Source: Streptococcus pneumoniae (GTDB lineage Bacteria > Bacillota > Bacilli > Lactobacillales > Streptococcaceae). From it: 64,000 nucleotides of DNA. Numbering within the stretch: position 1 is the first letter of the stretch; each line of letters begins with the position of its first letter. The stretch lies in contig JBFDTN010000001.1 of assembly GCA_040719455.1 (NCBI GenBank), forward strand, positions 682,001 through 746,000, given 5' to 3'. Below are positions 18,570-26,636 of this stretch, piece after piece. Below the pieces are notes generated by a model, which saw nothing but the letters and a program-made list of their open reading frames with translations, made no database searches and was not told where the DNA came from. Made by a program: the position numbers and the translations under genes.

Positions 18570-19180
18570 TTCTCCAGCAACTCCCGGTCGTAAATGGTGT
18601 AGTCACAACGATAAATAATCAAACGCTTCCCATCAATCAAAAGTTCTGAGGTCTTTGGCGCATCTGACGCGTACAAGGATACCTTGTTGCCTGCATAAGT
18701 CGCAAGCGGGGTGCCGTTTTGTGAGCGAATGAGAATGACTTTTTCTTTTCCTGTAAAGTCATTTTTAAACTTGGACACCATGCGATTCAATATCGGAACA
18801 GCTGCTTGCTGATCATCTGCGGTCGCCGTTTTCTGATATTTTAAGAAAATATCTTCCAGTCCGTCTTCTGCTGCAATCAAGGAGGAGCCAACATGGTCAA
18901 TTTCGTACTTGCCCAAGGTGATTTTCAACACCGCACTATCTCCCTTGGAGTTCCCCTCGCTGTCTACTGAATCAAAGTCTTCATTGCGCGAAATAGACAG
19001 CGATTTTCCAGACATTTCATCAATCAACTGAGAATTTTCATCATAGGTGCGCAGGTTCATCTCAAGCCCAATCCATTCAGCCTCGGTATTTTTCCACCAA
19101 TTCTGAATTGACTGACATCCTGACAAGATAGTCACAGACAAGCCTAGCACTAGAGCCATTTTCAAGAATTTCTTTTTCAA
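18566..19180 (-). CDS. Lipoprotein, DUF5052-like
   Basis: The mature gene is probably 204 codons from a TTG at 19180 (GAGAGGAAG site about 10 bp upstream), giving a signal of LKKKFLKMALVLGLSVTILS followed by the lipobox Cys (LSGC), so the protein is lipid-anchored outside the cell. An ATG at 19159 inside the signal is an alternative. The mature part is beta-rich and charged, with no enzyme motif; I place it tentatively in the streptococcal DUF5052 group. The same reading frame stays open upstream to 19501, but that stretch encodes hydrophobic helices of a separate, damaged membrane-protein gene. It leads the coupled lipoprotein/HExxH/GNAT trio. Confidence 0.7.
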   Translation of the reverse strand: MKKKFLKMALVLGLSVTILSGCQSIQNWWKNTEAEWIGLEMNLRTYDENSQLIDEMSGKSLSISRNEDFDSVDSEGNSKGDSAVLKITLGKYEIDHVGSSLIAAEDGLEDIFLKYQKTATADDQQAAVPILNRMVSKFKNDFTGKEKVILIRSQNGTPLATYAGNKVSLYASDAPKTSELLIDGKRLIIYRCDYTIYDRELLEK

Positions 19181-19559
19181 ACTTTTTCTTCCTCTCTGTA
19201 TTTTTTTTGAAAAAACTAATATCCCTAACATGAGGCATTGAATGCCTAATCCTAGTAGCGTAACCAGATATAAAGGAGAGTAGGTTACAAATATAGCTAT
19301 GATATGGAAAATCAAGGCAAATCGCAATCCCCACTTACTGTAAGATAGAATAGTGAACAGCAAAGTCGCCATTCCTAGGACTAATACTGCCAATTGGGGC
19401 ATTAAGAAAATGAGCAAAAAAACACTCCATCTCCTATCGATACATCCCACTCCCAGCATTTCCTTGGAAAAAAAGAAACAGAGCAAACAAGTGTAGCACA
19501 TCTAACATAAGAGCGATGATCATTCGTCGCTTCCGTTTTTCTTCCTGTTCAACTGTCAT
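19181..19559 (-). pseudogene. Small membrane-protein gene, apparently frameshifted
   Basis: An ATG at 19559 with a strong GGAGGA site opens a frame that begins MTVEQEEKRKRRMIIALMLD, contains one hydrophobic helix, and stops at 19434 after 41 codons. A second frame then continues without a break: from about 19430 to 19181 it encodes three or four hydrophobic helices (VFLLIFLMPQLAVLVLGM and following) and runs straight into the lipoprotein frame. Only the first frame has a ribosome site, and only the two together make a sensible membrane protein of about 120 residues. I infer a frameshift near 19434-19470. A sequencing error or a true 41-residue gene are the alternatives. Confidence 0.55.
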
Positions 19560-19582
19560 GTTCTTCCTCCTTAGTCTATCAT

Positions 19583-19591
19583 ATTATACCA
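19583..19591 (-). promoter_or_regulatory. Extended -10 promoter for the membrane protein/lipoprotein operon
   Basis: TATAAT (19583-19588) preceded by TGG lies 24 bp from the ATG at 19559 and immediately after the fhs terminator. No clear -35. Confidence 0.55.
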
Positions 19592-19617
19592 AAAAACTGG
19601 AGAAAATCCCCAGTTTT
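19589..19617 (-). terminator. Terminator of fhs
   Basis: AAAACTGG and CCAGTTTT arms flank a 9-nt loop, followed on the minus strand by TTTTTT. It sits 15 bp after the fhs stop codon. Confidence 0.8.
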
Positions 19618-19632
19618 AATGTGTGACAAATA

Positions 19633-21303
19633 TTAGAAGAGTCCAATGGCTGTACCGTCTTCTGCTACATCCATGTTGAGGGCGGCAGGTAGTTTAGGTA
19701 GTCCTGGCATGGTCATGACATCACCAGTTAGGGCTACGATGAAGCCTGCACCAAGTTTTGGTACAAATTCACGCACGGTGATGTCAAAGTTTTCAGGCGC
19801 CCCAAGGGCTGTTGGTTCATCTGAAAAACTGTATTGAGTTTTGGCCATACATACTGGCAATTTGTCCCAACCGTGTTTAGCAAATTCTGCCAACTGAGTG
19901 CGGGATTTCTTTTCAAAAACCACACCTGTTCCACCGTAAATCTCGGTCACAATCTTGGACACCTTGGTCTCCAAGCTATCCTCTGCCTGATAAAGACGTT
20001 TATATTCCGCAGGATTTGTGGCAATGGTTTCGACAAGGGTTTGAGCCAGCTCTAGGCCTCCTTCTGCCCCATTCGCCCAGACGCTGGCCAGCTCGACTGG
20101 CACACCAATTTCTGCGCAGAGTTCTTTTAAGGCTGCGATTTCTTCTGGGGTATCTGAGATAAATTCATTAATGGCAACAACTGCTGGAATACCGTATTTT
20201 TTCACATTTTCAACATGGCGTTTAAGATTGGCAAAGCCCTTTCGCACCGCTTCTACATTTTCTTCTGAGAGACTATCTTTTTCAACACCACCGTGCATTT
20301 TAAGAGCACGTAGGGTTGCGACAATTACCACAGCATCAGGCGCTTTTGGTAGATTTGGTGTTTTGATGTCGAGGAATTTTTCCGCACCAAGGTCTGCCCC
20401 AAATCCTGCTTCAGTCACTACGTAATCTGCCAGACGAAGGGCAGTCGAGGTCGCTAAAACAGAGTTACAGCCATGCGCGATATTGGCAAATGGACCACCG
20501 TGCACAAAAGCAGGTGTGCCGTAAATGGTCTGTACAAGATTTGGTTTTAGGGCTTCTTTCAAGAGAAGAGTCAGCGCCCCTTCTACCGCTAAATCTCTGA
20601 CATAGACAGGACTACGGTCAAAGCGATAGCCAATCACGATACTTGCCAAACGCTCTTTCAAGTCATTCAAGTCCGTTGCAAGGCACAAAATGGCCATGAT
20701 TTCAGAAGCAACCGTAATATCAAAACCATCCTCACGAGGAATCCCATTCAAGGGACCTCCCAAACCAACGGTCACCTTACGTAACGCACGGTCATTCAGG
20801 TCCACCACGCGTTTCCAGATAATACGGCGTTGATCAATACCCAAGCTATTTCCTTGGTGAATATGATTATCAATCAGGGCAGACAGGGCATTGTTCGCCG
20901 TTGTGATGGCGTGCATATCCCCTGTAAAATGGAGATTAATGTCCTCCATCGGTAAGACCTGAGCGTAGCCACCACCCGCAGCACCGCCTTTAATCCCCAT
21001 AACAGGACCGAGTGACGGTTCCCGCAGAGCAATCATGGTTTTCTTGCCAATGTTCGAGAGGGCATCTGCTAGACCAATGGTCACCGTTGACTTACCCTCA
21101 CCAGCAGGCGTTGGATTAATTGCCGTTACCAAAATCAGCTTCCCCAAGTCATTTTCCTTGACCGCTTCAATCTTATCAAAGGACAATTTCGCCTTGTATT
21201 TTCCATATAATTCCAAATCATCGTAGGCAATGTCTACTTTTTCAACCACATCTACAATCGGCTGTAACTCCACACTTTGTGCAATTTCGATATCTGTTTT
21301 CAT
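19633..21303 (-). CDS. fhs: Formate-tetrahydrofolate ligase
   Basis: Fhs makes 10-formyltetrahydrofolate from formate, ATP and tetrahydrofolate, feeding purine and formyl-methionine synthesis. The 556-residue protein is full length. It shows the P-loop [18 protein letters not shown], the conserved [19 protein letters not shown] stretch, and the C-terminal [14 protein letters not shown]. The gene stands alone with its own extended -10 promoter (TGCTATAAT, about 21333-21341) and terminator. coaB is transcribed divergently. Confidence 0.97.
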   Translation of the reverse strand: MKTDIEIAQSVELQPIVDVVEKVDIAYDDLELYGKYKAKLSFDKIEAVKENDLGKLILVTAINPTPAGEGKSTVTIGLADALSNIGKKTMIALREPSLGPVMGIKGGAAGGGYAQVLPMEDINLHFTGDMHAITTANNALSALIDNHIHQGNSLGIDQRRIIWKRVVDLNDRALRKVTVGLGGPLNGIPREDGFDITVASEIMAILCLATDLNDLKERLASIVIGYRFDRSPVYVRDLAVEGALTLLLKEALKPNLVQTIYGTPAFVHGGPFANIAHGCNSVLATSTALRLADYVVTEAGFGADLGAEKFLDIKTPNLPKAPDAVVIVATLRALKMHGGVEKDSLSEENVEAVRKGFANLKRHVENVKKYGIPAVVAINEFISDTPEEIAALKELCAEIGVPVELASVWANGAEGGLELAQTLVETIATNPAEYKRLYQAEDSLETKVSKIVTEIYGGTGVVFEKKSRTQLAEFAKHGWDKLPVCMAKTQYSFSDEPTALGAPENFDITVREFVPKLGAGFIVALTGDVMTMPGLPKLPAALNMDVAEDGTAIGLF

Positions 21304-21426
21304 AGCGACTCCTTTTGATTTCCTCTTTTCATTATAGCAAAAATGTCGTAAATGTATATCGTTTCTCTATATTTTTCTTTAAAAGTTCGGTATTTGCTTT
21401 TCTTCTGCTTTTGGTTGCCTTTTCAT

Positions 21427-21454
21427 TTACGAATATACAAGTTTTTGATACAAT
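21427..21454 (+). promoter_or_regulatory. coaB promoter that places the start at the ATG (leaderless mRNA)
   Basis: Extended -10 TGATACAAT (-10 hexamer 21449-21454) with TTTACG 17 bp upstream. The coaB ATG at 21462 begins only 8 nt after the hexamer, so the transcript would start at or 1-2 nt before the ATG. There is no Shine-Dalgarno between them. Confidence 0.55.
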
Positions 21455-21461
21455 AAAAGAT

Positions 21462-22154
21462 ATGAAAATTTTGATCACATCTGGAGGAACCTCTGAAAAG
21501 ATTGACCGCGTTCGCTCCATTACGAATCATTCCACAGGTCGGCTGGGAGCTACTTTGGCTCACTATTTCGCTGAAAAAGGAGACGAAGTGACCTTGGTTA
21601 CGACTGAAAAAGCGGTAAAACCAGCTGCTAAGCCAAACTTAACCATTACCTTAGTCGAAACTGTAAATAGTCTATTAGAAACACTGGAACCACTGGTGAA
21701 AACACACGATGTTCTCATCCACGCCATGGCTGTATCTGATTATACACCTGTTTATATGGCTGATTTTGACCAAGTCGCACAAGTTGAGAATTTACAAGTC
21801 TTTTTAGAGCAAGAAAATAGTGAATCAAAGATTTCTTCTCACTCAGATTACCAAGTTCTCTTTCTCAAAAAAACACCGAAAATCATTCGTCATATCAAAC
21901 TTTGGAATCCTAAGATTACTCTCATCGGCTTTAAACTATTAGTGGATGTTCCGCAGAAAGAGCTGCTTGATGTAGCTAGTCAGAGCCTTGAGACCAACCA
22001 AGCAGATATGATTGTGGCAAATGATTTGACAGAAATCACCAAGCATCATCACCGCGCTTACTTGGTCGAAACAGAGAAAGTTACTTCCGTTGAAACCAAG
22101 GAAGAAATTGCTCACCAACTCTACACCTATCTCCATAGAAAGGACGAACGATGA
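21462..22154 (+). CDS. coaB: Phosphopantothenate-cysteine ligase (separate CoaB)
   Basis: CoaB joins 4'-phosphopantothenate and cysteine, the second step of CoA synthesis from pantothenate. In streptococci it is a separate protein rather than the C-terminal half of a CoaBC fusion. The 230-residue protein starts MKILITSGGTSEKIDRVRSI (nucleotide-binding strand and loop), then has HAMAVSDYTP, the LKKTPKII lysine motif and IVANDL. The open frame extends 49 codons upstream, but that part is hydrophobic, low-complexity promoter DNA. The stop overlaps the coaC start by 4 bp. It heads the coaB-coaC-panT operon. Confidence 0.93.
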   Translation: MKILITSGGTSEKIDRVRSITNHSTGRLGATLAHYFAEKGDEVTLVTTEKAVKPAAKPNLTITLVETVNSLLETLEPLVKTHDVLIHAMAVSDYTPVYMADFDQVAQVENLQVFLEQENSESKISSHSDYQVLFLKKTPKIIRHIKLWNPKITLIGFKLLVDVPQKELLDVASQSLETNQADMIVANDLTEITKHHHRAYLVETEKVTSVETKEEIAHQLYTYLHRKDER

Positions 22155-22702
22155 CACGCATTACTCTTGCTGTGACCGGCAGTATCTCAGCCTATAAAGC
22201 TGCAGATTTAACGAGCCAGCTCACCAAAGCTGGCTATGATGTGACAATCCTAATGACGGAAGCTGCTACACAGTTTATCACCCCCTTGGCCCTGCAAGTT
22301 CTCTCGAAAAACATCGTTCATACTGACGTGATGACAGAGCCTTTGCCAAACAAGGTCAATCATATCGAGCTAGCCAAGCAAACAGATCTCTTTCTTGTAG
22401 CTCCAGCAACAGCAAACACCATTGCCAAATTAGCGCACGGCTTAGCAGACAATATCGTGACTGCTGTTGCCCTTGCTCTTCCTAGTCATACACCAAGATT
22501 ACTCGCCCCAGCTATGAATACCGTCATGTATGAAAACCCTCTAACCCAAGCGAATCTTCATAGCTTAGAGAGTGTAGGCTATCGCTTTATAGAACCTCGT
22601 GAAACCTTACTTGCCTGTGGAGATTACGGCAAAGGAGCCCTTGCTGAACTCCCACTCATCCTTGAAACTGTAAAGGAAATAATCCATGAAAAGACAATCT
22701 AA
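22151..22702 (+). CDS. coaC: Phosphopantothenoylcysteine decarboxylase
   Basis: CoaC is a homo-oligomeric FMN flavoprotein that decarboxylates phosphopantothenoylcysteine to phosphopantetheine. The 183-residue protein has LAVTGSISAYKAADL at the N-terminus, the catalytic His in VNHIELAKQTD, the APATANTIAKLAHGLADN flavin-binding segment, and the substrate clamp APAMNTVMY; the reductive Cys is in LLACGDYGKG. It overlaps coaB by 4 bp and panT by 17 bp, so the three are translationally coupled. Confidence 0.95.
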   Translation: MTRITLAVTGSISAYKAADLTSQLTKAGYDVTILMTEAATQFITPLALQVLSKNIVHTDVMTEPLPNKVNHIELAKQTDLFLVAPATANTIAKLAHGLADNIVTAVALALPSHTPRLLAPAMNTVMYENPLTQANLHSLESVGYRFIEPRETLLACGDYGKGALAELPLILETVKEIIHEKTI

Positions 22703-23249
22703 CCTTGCTTCTATTGCTATCTTTTTTGCTGTGATGTTAGTTCTTCACCTGATGAGCTCCGTCATTTTCAATGTCCTACCTGTTCCCATCAAACCAACCA
22801 TCATCCATATTCCTGTGATCATCGCAAGTATCCTGTATGGACCACGTGTGGGTGCTATTTTAGGCTTTCTCATGGGAATGATTAGTCTAATGACCAATAC
22901 AGTGGTACTGCTTCCAACCAGCTATCTCTTTAGCCCCTTTGTGCCAAATGGCAATCTCTTTTCAGCCATTATCGCACTAGTCCCACGAATCTTGATTGGC
23001 ATTACCCCTTATTACACCTATAAATTCCTCAAAAATAAACTAGGATTAGCTCTAGCTGGAGGTATCGGCTCACTGACCAATACGATATTTGTCTTAAGCG
23101 GAATTTTCTTTCTCTTTTCAAATGTTTACAAAGGCAACATCCAATTACTCCTTGCATCTGTCATTTCCACCAACTCCATCGCTGAGGTGATTCTTTCTAT
23201 TTTACTGACAGTAACCATCGTTCCTCGCTTGAAAAAAATACAAAAATAA
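22686..23249 (+). CDS. panT: Pantothenate ECF transporter S component
   Basis: This 187-residue integral membrane protein has about six hydrophobic helices and the look of ECF S components (PTIIHIPVIIASILYGPRVG; then ILGFLMGMISL). Together with coaB and coaC, into which it is embedded, pantothenate is the expected substrate. It would use the shared energising module (EcfA, EcfA', EcfT), encoded elsewhere. The operon thus couples vitamin B5 uptake to the next two CoA steps. A terminator follows within 25 bp. Confidence 0.92.
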   Translation: MKRQSNLASIAIFFAVMLVLHLMSSVIFNVLPVPIKPTIIHIPVIIASILYGPRVGAILGFLMGMISLMTNTVVLLPTSYLFSPFVPNGNLFSAIIALVPRILIGITPYYTYKFLKNKLGLALAGGIGSLTNTIFVLSGIFFLFSNVYKGNIQLLLASVISTNSIAEVILSILLTVTIVPRLKKIQK

Positions 23250-23272
23250 TCACGTGAAAACGTGATTTTTCT
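23249..23272 (+). terminator. Terminator of coaB-coaC-panT
   Basis: AATCACG and CGTGATT arms with a short loop, followed by TTTTTCTTT, directly after the panT stop. The pgm promoter (TGATATAAT near 23283-23291) follows. Confidence 0.85.
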
Positions 23273-23322
23273 TTGCAAACATGATATAATGAAAGCGATT
23301 AAAAGTATAAAGGAGATTGTTT

Positions 23323-25041
23323 ATGTCTTACCAAGAAAATTTTCAAACATGGCTGGATTATGCTGAACTCCCAGCCTACTTGCGGGACGAATTAGTCGCA
23401 ATGGATGAAAAAACAAAAGAAGATGCTTTTTATACCAACCTTGAATTTGGAACGGCTGGTATGCGTGGTTTGATTGGTGCAGGAACGAATCGTATCAATA
23501 TTTATGTCGTTCGTCAAGCAACCGAAGGTTTGGCACGCTTGATTGATGAAAAAGGTGAAGAAGCAAAAAAACGTGGGGTAGCCATTGCCTATGATTCTCG
23601 TCATTTCTCACCTGAATTTGCTTTTGAAGCTGCTTCTGTCCTTGCTAAACACGGCATTCAATCCTATGTATTTGAAAGTCTTCGTCCGACACCTGAACTC
23701 TCCTTTGCTGTCCGTCATCTAGGTACTTTTGCCGGCATTATGATTACAGCTAGTCACAATCCAGCACCATTTAACGGCTATAAAGTCTATGGAGAAGACG
23801 GTGGACAAATGCCGCCACACGATGCAGATGCACTGACAGACTATATCCGTACGATTGACAATCCATTTGCGATTGAAGTTGCAGATGTCGAAGCTGAAAA
23901 AGCGAGCGGTTTGATTCAAGTCATTGGTGAGGCGATTGATGCTGAATACCTCAAAGAAGTCAAATCTGTCAACATCAATCCAGACTTGATTGCAAAATAC
24001 GGAAAAGACATGAAGATCGTCTATACTCCGCTCCACGGTACTGGTGAAATGCTGGCACGTCGTGCCCTTGCCCAAGCAGGATTTGATTCTGTCCAAGTGG
24101 TGGAAAGCCAAGCAGTTGCCGATCCAAACTTCTCTACTGTTTCCTCACCAAATCCTGAAAGCCAAGCAGCCTTTGCACTTGCAGAAGAATTAGGTCATAA
24201 AGTTGGTGCCGATGTCCTCATCGCAACAGACCCAGACGCTGACCGCGTTGGTGTAGAGGTCTTGCAAAAAGACGGAAGCTACCGTAATCTCTCTGGAAAC
24301 CAAATCGGTGCTATCATTGCTAAATACATCCTTGAAGCCCATAAAACAGCTGGCACTCTTCCAGCTAACGCTGCCCTTGCAAAATCAATCGTATCCACTG
24401 ACTTGGTAGCCAAAATTGCTGAAAGCTACGGCGCAACTATGTTCAATGTCTTGACAGGCTTTAAATTTATCGCCGAAAAAATTCAAGAATTTGAAGAACA
24501 ACACAATCACACGTACCTATTTGGCTTTGAAGAAAGCTTTGGCTACCTCATCAAACCATTCGTTCGTGACAAAGATGCTATTCAAGCTGTCTTAATGGTT
24601 GCAGAAATCGCTGCCTACTATCGCTCTCGTGGATTGACACTAGCCGATGGTATCGAAGAAATCTACCAAGAATATGGCTATTTTGCAGAAAAAACACTCT
24701 CTGTGACCCTCTCTGGTGTTGATGGAGCAGAGCAAATCAAAGCCATCATGGAAAAATTCCGCAAGGAACAACCAGCTACTTTCAACAATACAGCTATCCA
24801 AATCACAGAAGATTTCAAAGCGCAAACCTCAACTGACCACGAAGGGAATGTGACTGCTCTTTGCACACCACCAAGTGATGTATTGAAGTACACTCTCGCA
24901 GATGGATCATGGATCGCCGTTCGTCCGTCAGGAACAGAACCAAAAATCAAATTCTATATTGCTGTTGTAGGATCTTCAAACGAAGATGCCGATGCAAAAA
25001 TTGCTGCTATCGAATCCGAAATTACAACATTTATCAAATAA
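23323..25041 (+). CDS. pgm: Phosphoglucomutase / phosphomannomutase-type alpha-phosphohexomutase
   Basis: This 572-residue enzyme interconverts glucose-1-phosphate and glucose-6-phosphate, supplying UDP-glucose for capsule, glycolipid and teichoic acid synthesis. Motifs in order: TASHNPAPFNGYKVYG with the phosphoserine, the Mg loop DPDADRVGV, the sugar-binding GFEESFGYL, and the phosphate-binding RPSGTEPKIKF. The ATG at 23323 has AAAGGAGA 7 bp upstream; the upstream in-frame TTG is ignored. It stands as a single gene between two terminators. Confidence 0.95.
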   Translation: MSYQENFQTWLDYAELPAYLRDELVAMDEKTKEDAFYTNLEFGTAGMRGLIGAGTNRINIYVVRQATEGLARLIDEKGEEAKKRGVAIAYDSRHFSPEFAFEAASVLAKHGIQSYVFESLRPTPELSFAVRHLGTFAGIMITASHNPAPFNGYKVYGEDGGQMPPHDADALTDYIRTIDNPFAIEVADVEAEKASGLIQVIGEAIDAEYLKEVKSVNINPDLIAKYGKDMKIVYTPLHGTGEMLARRALAQAGFDSVQVVESQAVADPNFSTVSSPNPESQAAFALAEELGHKVGADVLIATDPDADRVGVEVLQKDGSYRNLSGNQIGAIIAKYILEAHKTAGTLPANAALAKSIVSTDLVAKIAESYGATMFNVLTGFKFIAEKIQEFEEQHNHTYLFGFEESFGYLIKPFVRDKDAIQAVLMVAEIAAYYRSRGLTLADGIEEIYQEYGYFAEKTLSVTLSGVDGAEQIKAIMEKFRKEQPATFNNTAIQITEDFKAQTSTDHEGNVTALCTPPSDVLKYTLADGSWIAVRPSGTEPKIKFYIAVVGSSNEDADAKIAAIESEITTFIK

Positions 25042-25043
25042 GA

Positions 25044-25080
25044 AAAAGGGGACTGGACGTAACGCCCAGCTCCCTTTTCA
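25044..25080 (+). terminator. Likely terminator of pgm
   Basis: AAAAGGGGACTGG and CCAGCTCCCTTTT arms with an 8-nt loop, followed by a short T stretch (TTTTCATCC). The U-tract is weak, so partial read-through into the next gene is possible. Confidence 0.65.
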
Positions 25081-25103
25081 TCCTATTTAGAAATGAGGAA
25101 ATT

Positions 25104-25448
25104 ATGCATTTTAATCCTACTATTGAAAACTTAGAACAAAAAAACGTTGCCGATATTCGTAAAAAACTCGCTAATGGCGAAACTGCTACTTTCTTTCTCG
25201 GAAGAAATACCTGCCCATACTGCCATCGCTTTGCGCACACCTTGGCAGAAGTTATAGAAGAGACGAAAGAGACTGTTTATTTCATCGCCAGTGATCATGT
25301 AGAAGACTGGCATGAATTACAAGACTTCCGACGGGAATTCAACATTCCAACTGTCCCTGCCTTTATTCATATTGAAAACGGACAACTTCAGGTCCGTTGC
25401 GACTCCTCCATGACAGCAGAAGAAATTAAACAATTTGCCCATTTCTAG
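25104..25448 (+). CDS. Thioredoxin-like protein with CPYC motif
   Basis: This 114-residue thioredoxin-fold protein has the redox motif C37-P-Y-C40 (RNTCPYCHRFAHTL) and the cis-Pro region IPTVPAFIHI. It has no signal peptide and therefore acts in the cytoplasm. Relatives in streptococci are often labelled bacteriocin transport accessory proteins, a name of uncertain meaning; no bacteriocin genes are nearby. Start chosen at 25104 because GAGGAA lies 4-9 bp upstream; the frame's extension to 24909 only overlaps pgm out of frame. It may be transcribed partly by read-through from pgm. Confidence 0.85.
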   Translation: MHFNPTIENLEQKNVADIRKKLANGETATFFLGRNTCPYCHRFAHTLAEVIEETKETVYFIASDHVEDWHELQDFRREFNIPTVPAFIHIENGQLQVRCDSSMTAEEIKQFAHF

Positions 25449-25525
25449 CCATTCAGGCGTCGTTAACTCGTCTTACCTAACGCCTGCGACTCGTTGCATC
25501 ATACTCAATCAAAACAAAACACGCT
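25446..25525 (-). repeat. Degenerate 105-bp MITE relic
   Basis: Read on the minus strand this stretch retains TTTTGATTGAGTATGATGC, then the core GCAACGAGTCGCAGG, then AAGACGAGTTAACGACG of the MITE at 15875-15979, with both ends eroded. Confidence 0.6.
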
Positions 25526-25851
25526 AGAATCCTCACCACCAGCCACTAAGCTGCTGGTGTTCTTCTCATGAAAAACTAACTTGAAACGATAGAAAAATGG
25601 TAGTGGGATTCAATCATGATGTCGAAGAAATCGATTTTATCACCCTCATTTTCCAATTTTTAGACCCAGATATAAACAATCTTCTCCTGAATGTCTTCAC
25701 TTTCTCGTTTCTGAATTCAGGTATGAACAGTCCACTCGATTATTCATATTCCTCAAGATTGACGTGGCACAACTACTGCGTCAAACTGTTAGATCTATAA
25801 AACATAATGAGGTCGGAACTATTGTTCCAACCTCATTTGTTATTCATAAAA
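25526..25851. repeat. Composite intergenic repeat, copy B (about 25600-25837) and flanks
   Basis: The 400-bp gap after the thioredoxin-like gene contains no credible gene. From about 25600 it carries a second copy of the composite repeat: GTGGGATTCAATC...GATGTCGAAGAAATCG foldback, a middle block, ACTGCGTCAAACTGTTAG, then CTATAAAACATAATGAGG and the end hairpin 25809-25834 (GAGGTCGGAAC/GTTCCAACCTC). The hairpin lies just beyond the sufT-like stop codon and probably terminates that gene. A small CCAGCAGC/GCTGCTGG hairpin lies near 25539-25559. Confidence 0.65.
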
Positions 25852-26181
25852 CTAACGAATTCCCAAAGCAATCCGAGCATATCGACTCATTTTTTCAACC
25901 GTCCAAGCAGGGTACCAAACCAGCTTCACATCGACTTTTGTAACTTCAGGAACATACTTCATCGCATCATAAATCTGATCCGTCAATAAATCTGCCAAAG
26001 GACAGCCCATTGTCGTCAAGGTCATATCGATCTCTGTATGCCCCGTTTCCCCATCAAAACGAATCTCATAAATCAATCCAAGATTGACAATATCAATCCC
26101 CAACTCAGGGTCAATGACTTCTTCTAAAGCATGGAAAATCCGCTCTTGAATTTCTTTTACCTGTTCTTCTGTATAAGCCAT
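25852..26181 (-). CDS. MIP18/SufT-family iron-sulfur assembly protein (DUF59)
   Basis: This 109-residue protein has the MIP18/DUF59 fold signature: ALEEVIDPELGIDIVNLGLIY, then the TLTTMGCPLADLLTDQI stretch with the conserved Cys. Relatives (SufT, PaaD, human MIP18) act in maturation of iron-sulfur proteins in the cytoplasm. The gene follows rpoD on the same strand across a 450-bp repeat-rich gap. The dnaG-rpoD-DUF59 order is common in streptococci. Confidence 0.9.
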   Translation of the reverse strand: MAYTEEQVKEIQERIFHALEEVIDPELGIDIVNLGLIYEIRFDGETGHTEIDMTLTTMGCPLADLLTDQIYDAMKYVPEVTKVDVKLVWYPAWTVEKMSRYARIALGIR

Positions 26182-26244
26182 GAATCATCTTCTCCTATCA
26201 TTGATTTGATTTGTTTGCGCTTTTTATAGACTTTTAGTGCTGAT

Positions 26245-26605
26245 TTGCTTTTCTAGCAGGCATTAGAAAGACTTAACAAAATCTACTAGAATTGCCTATT
26301 CTCGAATTTCTGGTGGACATTAAAAATCTATGCAGGAAGAAACCGTTTTTCGATTGCTAAGCAAACGTTAAAACGATTTCCTAAACCAGCCTGCTCTCTT
26401 ATTTTCTAGCGGACCTTAGCCAAAGCCACTGAACTGAGCTACTTTTGTATATTTAGGTAAGCGTCTGATACTGCCTATCCTTACATTGCCCATTCCCTTA
26501 TTTTCTGACGGACATTAAAAAGTCCACTGGATTTGCCCACTTTCTAATTTTTAGGCGAGAGTTAGAAAAATCCCCCTGACTAGCCCACTCTCGTGTTTTT
26601 GAGTG
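26245..26605. repeat. Degenerate tandem repeat, about eight units of ~48 bp
   Basis: The 450-bp gap between rpoD and the sufT-like gene holds no gene. It is built of direct repeats with a period near 48 bp, each with a core like TTTTCTAGCGGACATTA, then AAA-TCC-ACTG and GCCCACT. Clear unit starts are near 26250, 26307, 26346, 26402, 26452, 26501, 26548 and 26596. Spacing of the last five is 50, 49, 47 and 48 bp. Units differ at many positions, so the array is old. The final unit doubles as a hairpin (CCCACTC/GAGTGGG). Confidence 0.65.
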
Positions 26606-26610
26606 GGCGT

Positions 26611-26636
26611 TAAAACGGTTCCCCGAACCGTTTTAA
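26611..26636 (-). terminator. Terminator of dnaG-rpoD
   Basis: AAAACGGTTC and GAACCGTTTT form a perfect stem with a 3-4-nt loop that overlaps the rpoD stop codon; the minus-strand side ends in TTTT. Confidence 0.8.

Noticed and set aside
21315-21461. 49-residue hydrophobic N-terminus of CoaB
   Set aside because: It spans the fhs/coaB divergent promoters, lacks a ribosome site, and CoaB proteins start at MKILITSGGT.
24909-25103. Extension of the thioredoxin-like gene into pgm
   Set aside because: The extension overlaps pgm in another frame, is rich in Arg and Cys by codon shift, and a good ribosome site precedes the ATG at 25104.
25597-25800. 67-codon plus-strand ORF
   Set aside because: It lies wholly within composite repeat B, has no ribosome site, and no counterpart reading frame in the other repeat copies.
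26245-26605. CRISPR array downstream of rpoD
   Set aside because: The units are degenerate along their whole length, there is no split between constant repeat and unique spacer, and no cas genes are nearby.
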